From positions 60,106,001 through 60,170,000 of the forward strand of contig NC_083691.1 in assembly GCF_033118175.1 (NCBI RefSeq): a stretch of DNA of 64,000 nt, in the 5' to 3' direction. Made by a program: the position numbers and the translations under genes. Source of the DNA: Dama dama (taxonomy: Eukaryota > Chordata > Mammalia > Artiodactyla > Cervidae). Positions within the stretch are counted from its first letter, which is position 1, and each line of letters starts with the position of its first letter. Below, in pieces: positions 63,408 to 64,000 of the stretch. A model generated the notes under the pieces. That model saw nothing but the letters and a program-made list of their open reading frames with translations, had not been told where the DNA came from and made no database searches.

Positions 63408-64000
63408 TTATTGATAACTGAAATACAGCTTTATTGTGGGAATTTAATGGCTGGAAATGCTATGACACACCCATTCCACCACTGAATATTTGAATATCAG
63501 ACTGCAACCAGAGCTGGCTCTGACTGACCCAGAGGGAAAGCTCACTGACTCTGTTCACAGTTTCTCCAGCAGCTCAGGGCCCGCCTCTGGAAGGAGGCTG
63601 CAAATCCACTGAGCTGGGAGATGCTGTTCTCCCAGGAAAATCGACATTTCCATCATATGTTCTGACACCTCAATCCTGCCCCTCATCTGGAGGGGGCCTG
63701 CCTGTCTGCAGCTCTTCACACCGACGAGCTGCTGGGCCCACTGCTGGGTGAGCAGGGGCAGAGAGGGGCCTGTGTGACTTCTGAGGGGTTACGCTGCCCA
63801 TGCCCCACTCACTCCCAGGGACTGGTCACCATGGACCACGCTGTAGGCCAGGCATGTGGGCCTTGTGGCCGAGCCAGGGAGAGAAGTTGCCCCACTAAGC
63901 CCAAGGGACAGATCTGTGAGCAGGATAAATGGTGTCCTGGTTTCAAGCCTCTAAGTCTGGGCTGTTTTCCACATGGTGCAGACACTGGACCACACACTGG
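63408..64000. other. Unique non-coding DNA at window end
   Basis: No repeat family, exon or RNA gene recognised. The short minus-strand frame at 63809-63997 is not supported as coding. Confidence 0.5.

Noticed and set aside
1..64000. Bacterial-type systems: operons, CRISPR array, attachment sites, riboswitches
   Set aside because: The DNA is clearly mammalian. The regular repeat at 23471-23804 has no spacers and is a minisatellite.

Overview
The window is mammalian nuclear DNA from a ruminant, almost certainly a bovid. It carries tRNA-derived Bov-tA and Bov-A2 SINEs, BovB (RTE-class) LINE copies and BovB 3' fragments, CHR-type tRNA-Glu SINEs shared by ruminants and whales, endogenous retroviral LTRs of a type I associate with cattle, and older L1 and MIR debris. 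Nothing visible separates cattle from buffalo, sheep or goat.

I can support no protein-coding gene, no exon with convincing splice context and no RNA gene. Most open frames are short chance frames or lie in repeats. The segment reads as intergenic or deep intronic DNA. Two non-repeat minus-strand open frames (300 aa at 45012-45914 and 261 aa at 47384-48169) are longer than I would expect by chance, but they show no domain I recognise.

Layout. 0-13.4 kb: mixed unique DNA with five CHR SINEs, five Bov-tA SINEs, a CA microsatellite and a BovB 3' fragment. 13.4-19.6 kb: a long tract with no ruminant-specific repeat, containing a homeobox-like AT-rich block beside a CpG-rich block near 17.1-17.3 kb. 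19.6-25.2 kb: a BovB fragment joined to a 55-bp tandem repeat, an 18-bp minisatellite of about 19 copies, and a compound SINE inside old L1. 25.2-29 kb: old L1 remnants, then unique, possibly constrained DNA. 29-41.4 kb: the most structured part. One minus-strand BovB copy (29056-31626) faces a plus-strand copy (about 36627-38950). The second copy lies inside an LTR, next to a solo LTR, and the whole group interrupts an L1; an antisense L1 and an ERVL-type LTR follow. 41.7-48.6 kb: a second SINE-free tract. 48.6-55.4 kb: SINEs, old L1 and BovB fragments. 55.4-64 kb: mostly unique DNA, with an L1 3' segment at 58.3-59.5 kb, an AT-rich candidate conserved element near 61.3-61.6 kb, and two SINEs at the end.

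The strongest unusual observation is the inverted BovB pair. Its inner about 1.65 kb is nearly identical and shares private lesions, while the 3' ends are clearly diverged. This suggests gene conversion between two separate insertions. I found no evidence of an undescribed functional gene system; the candidate regulatory blocks and the two open frames are the parts most worth testing.
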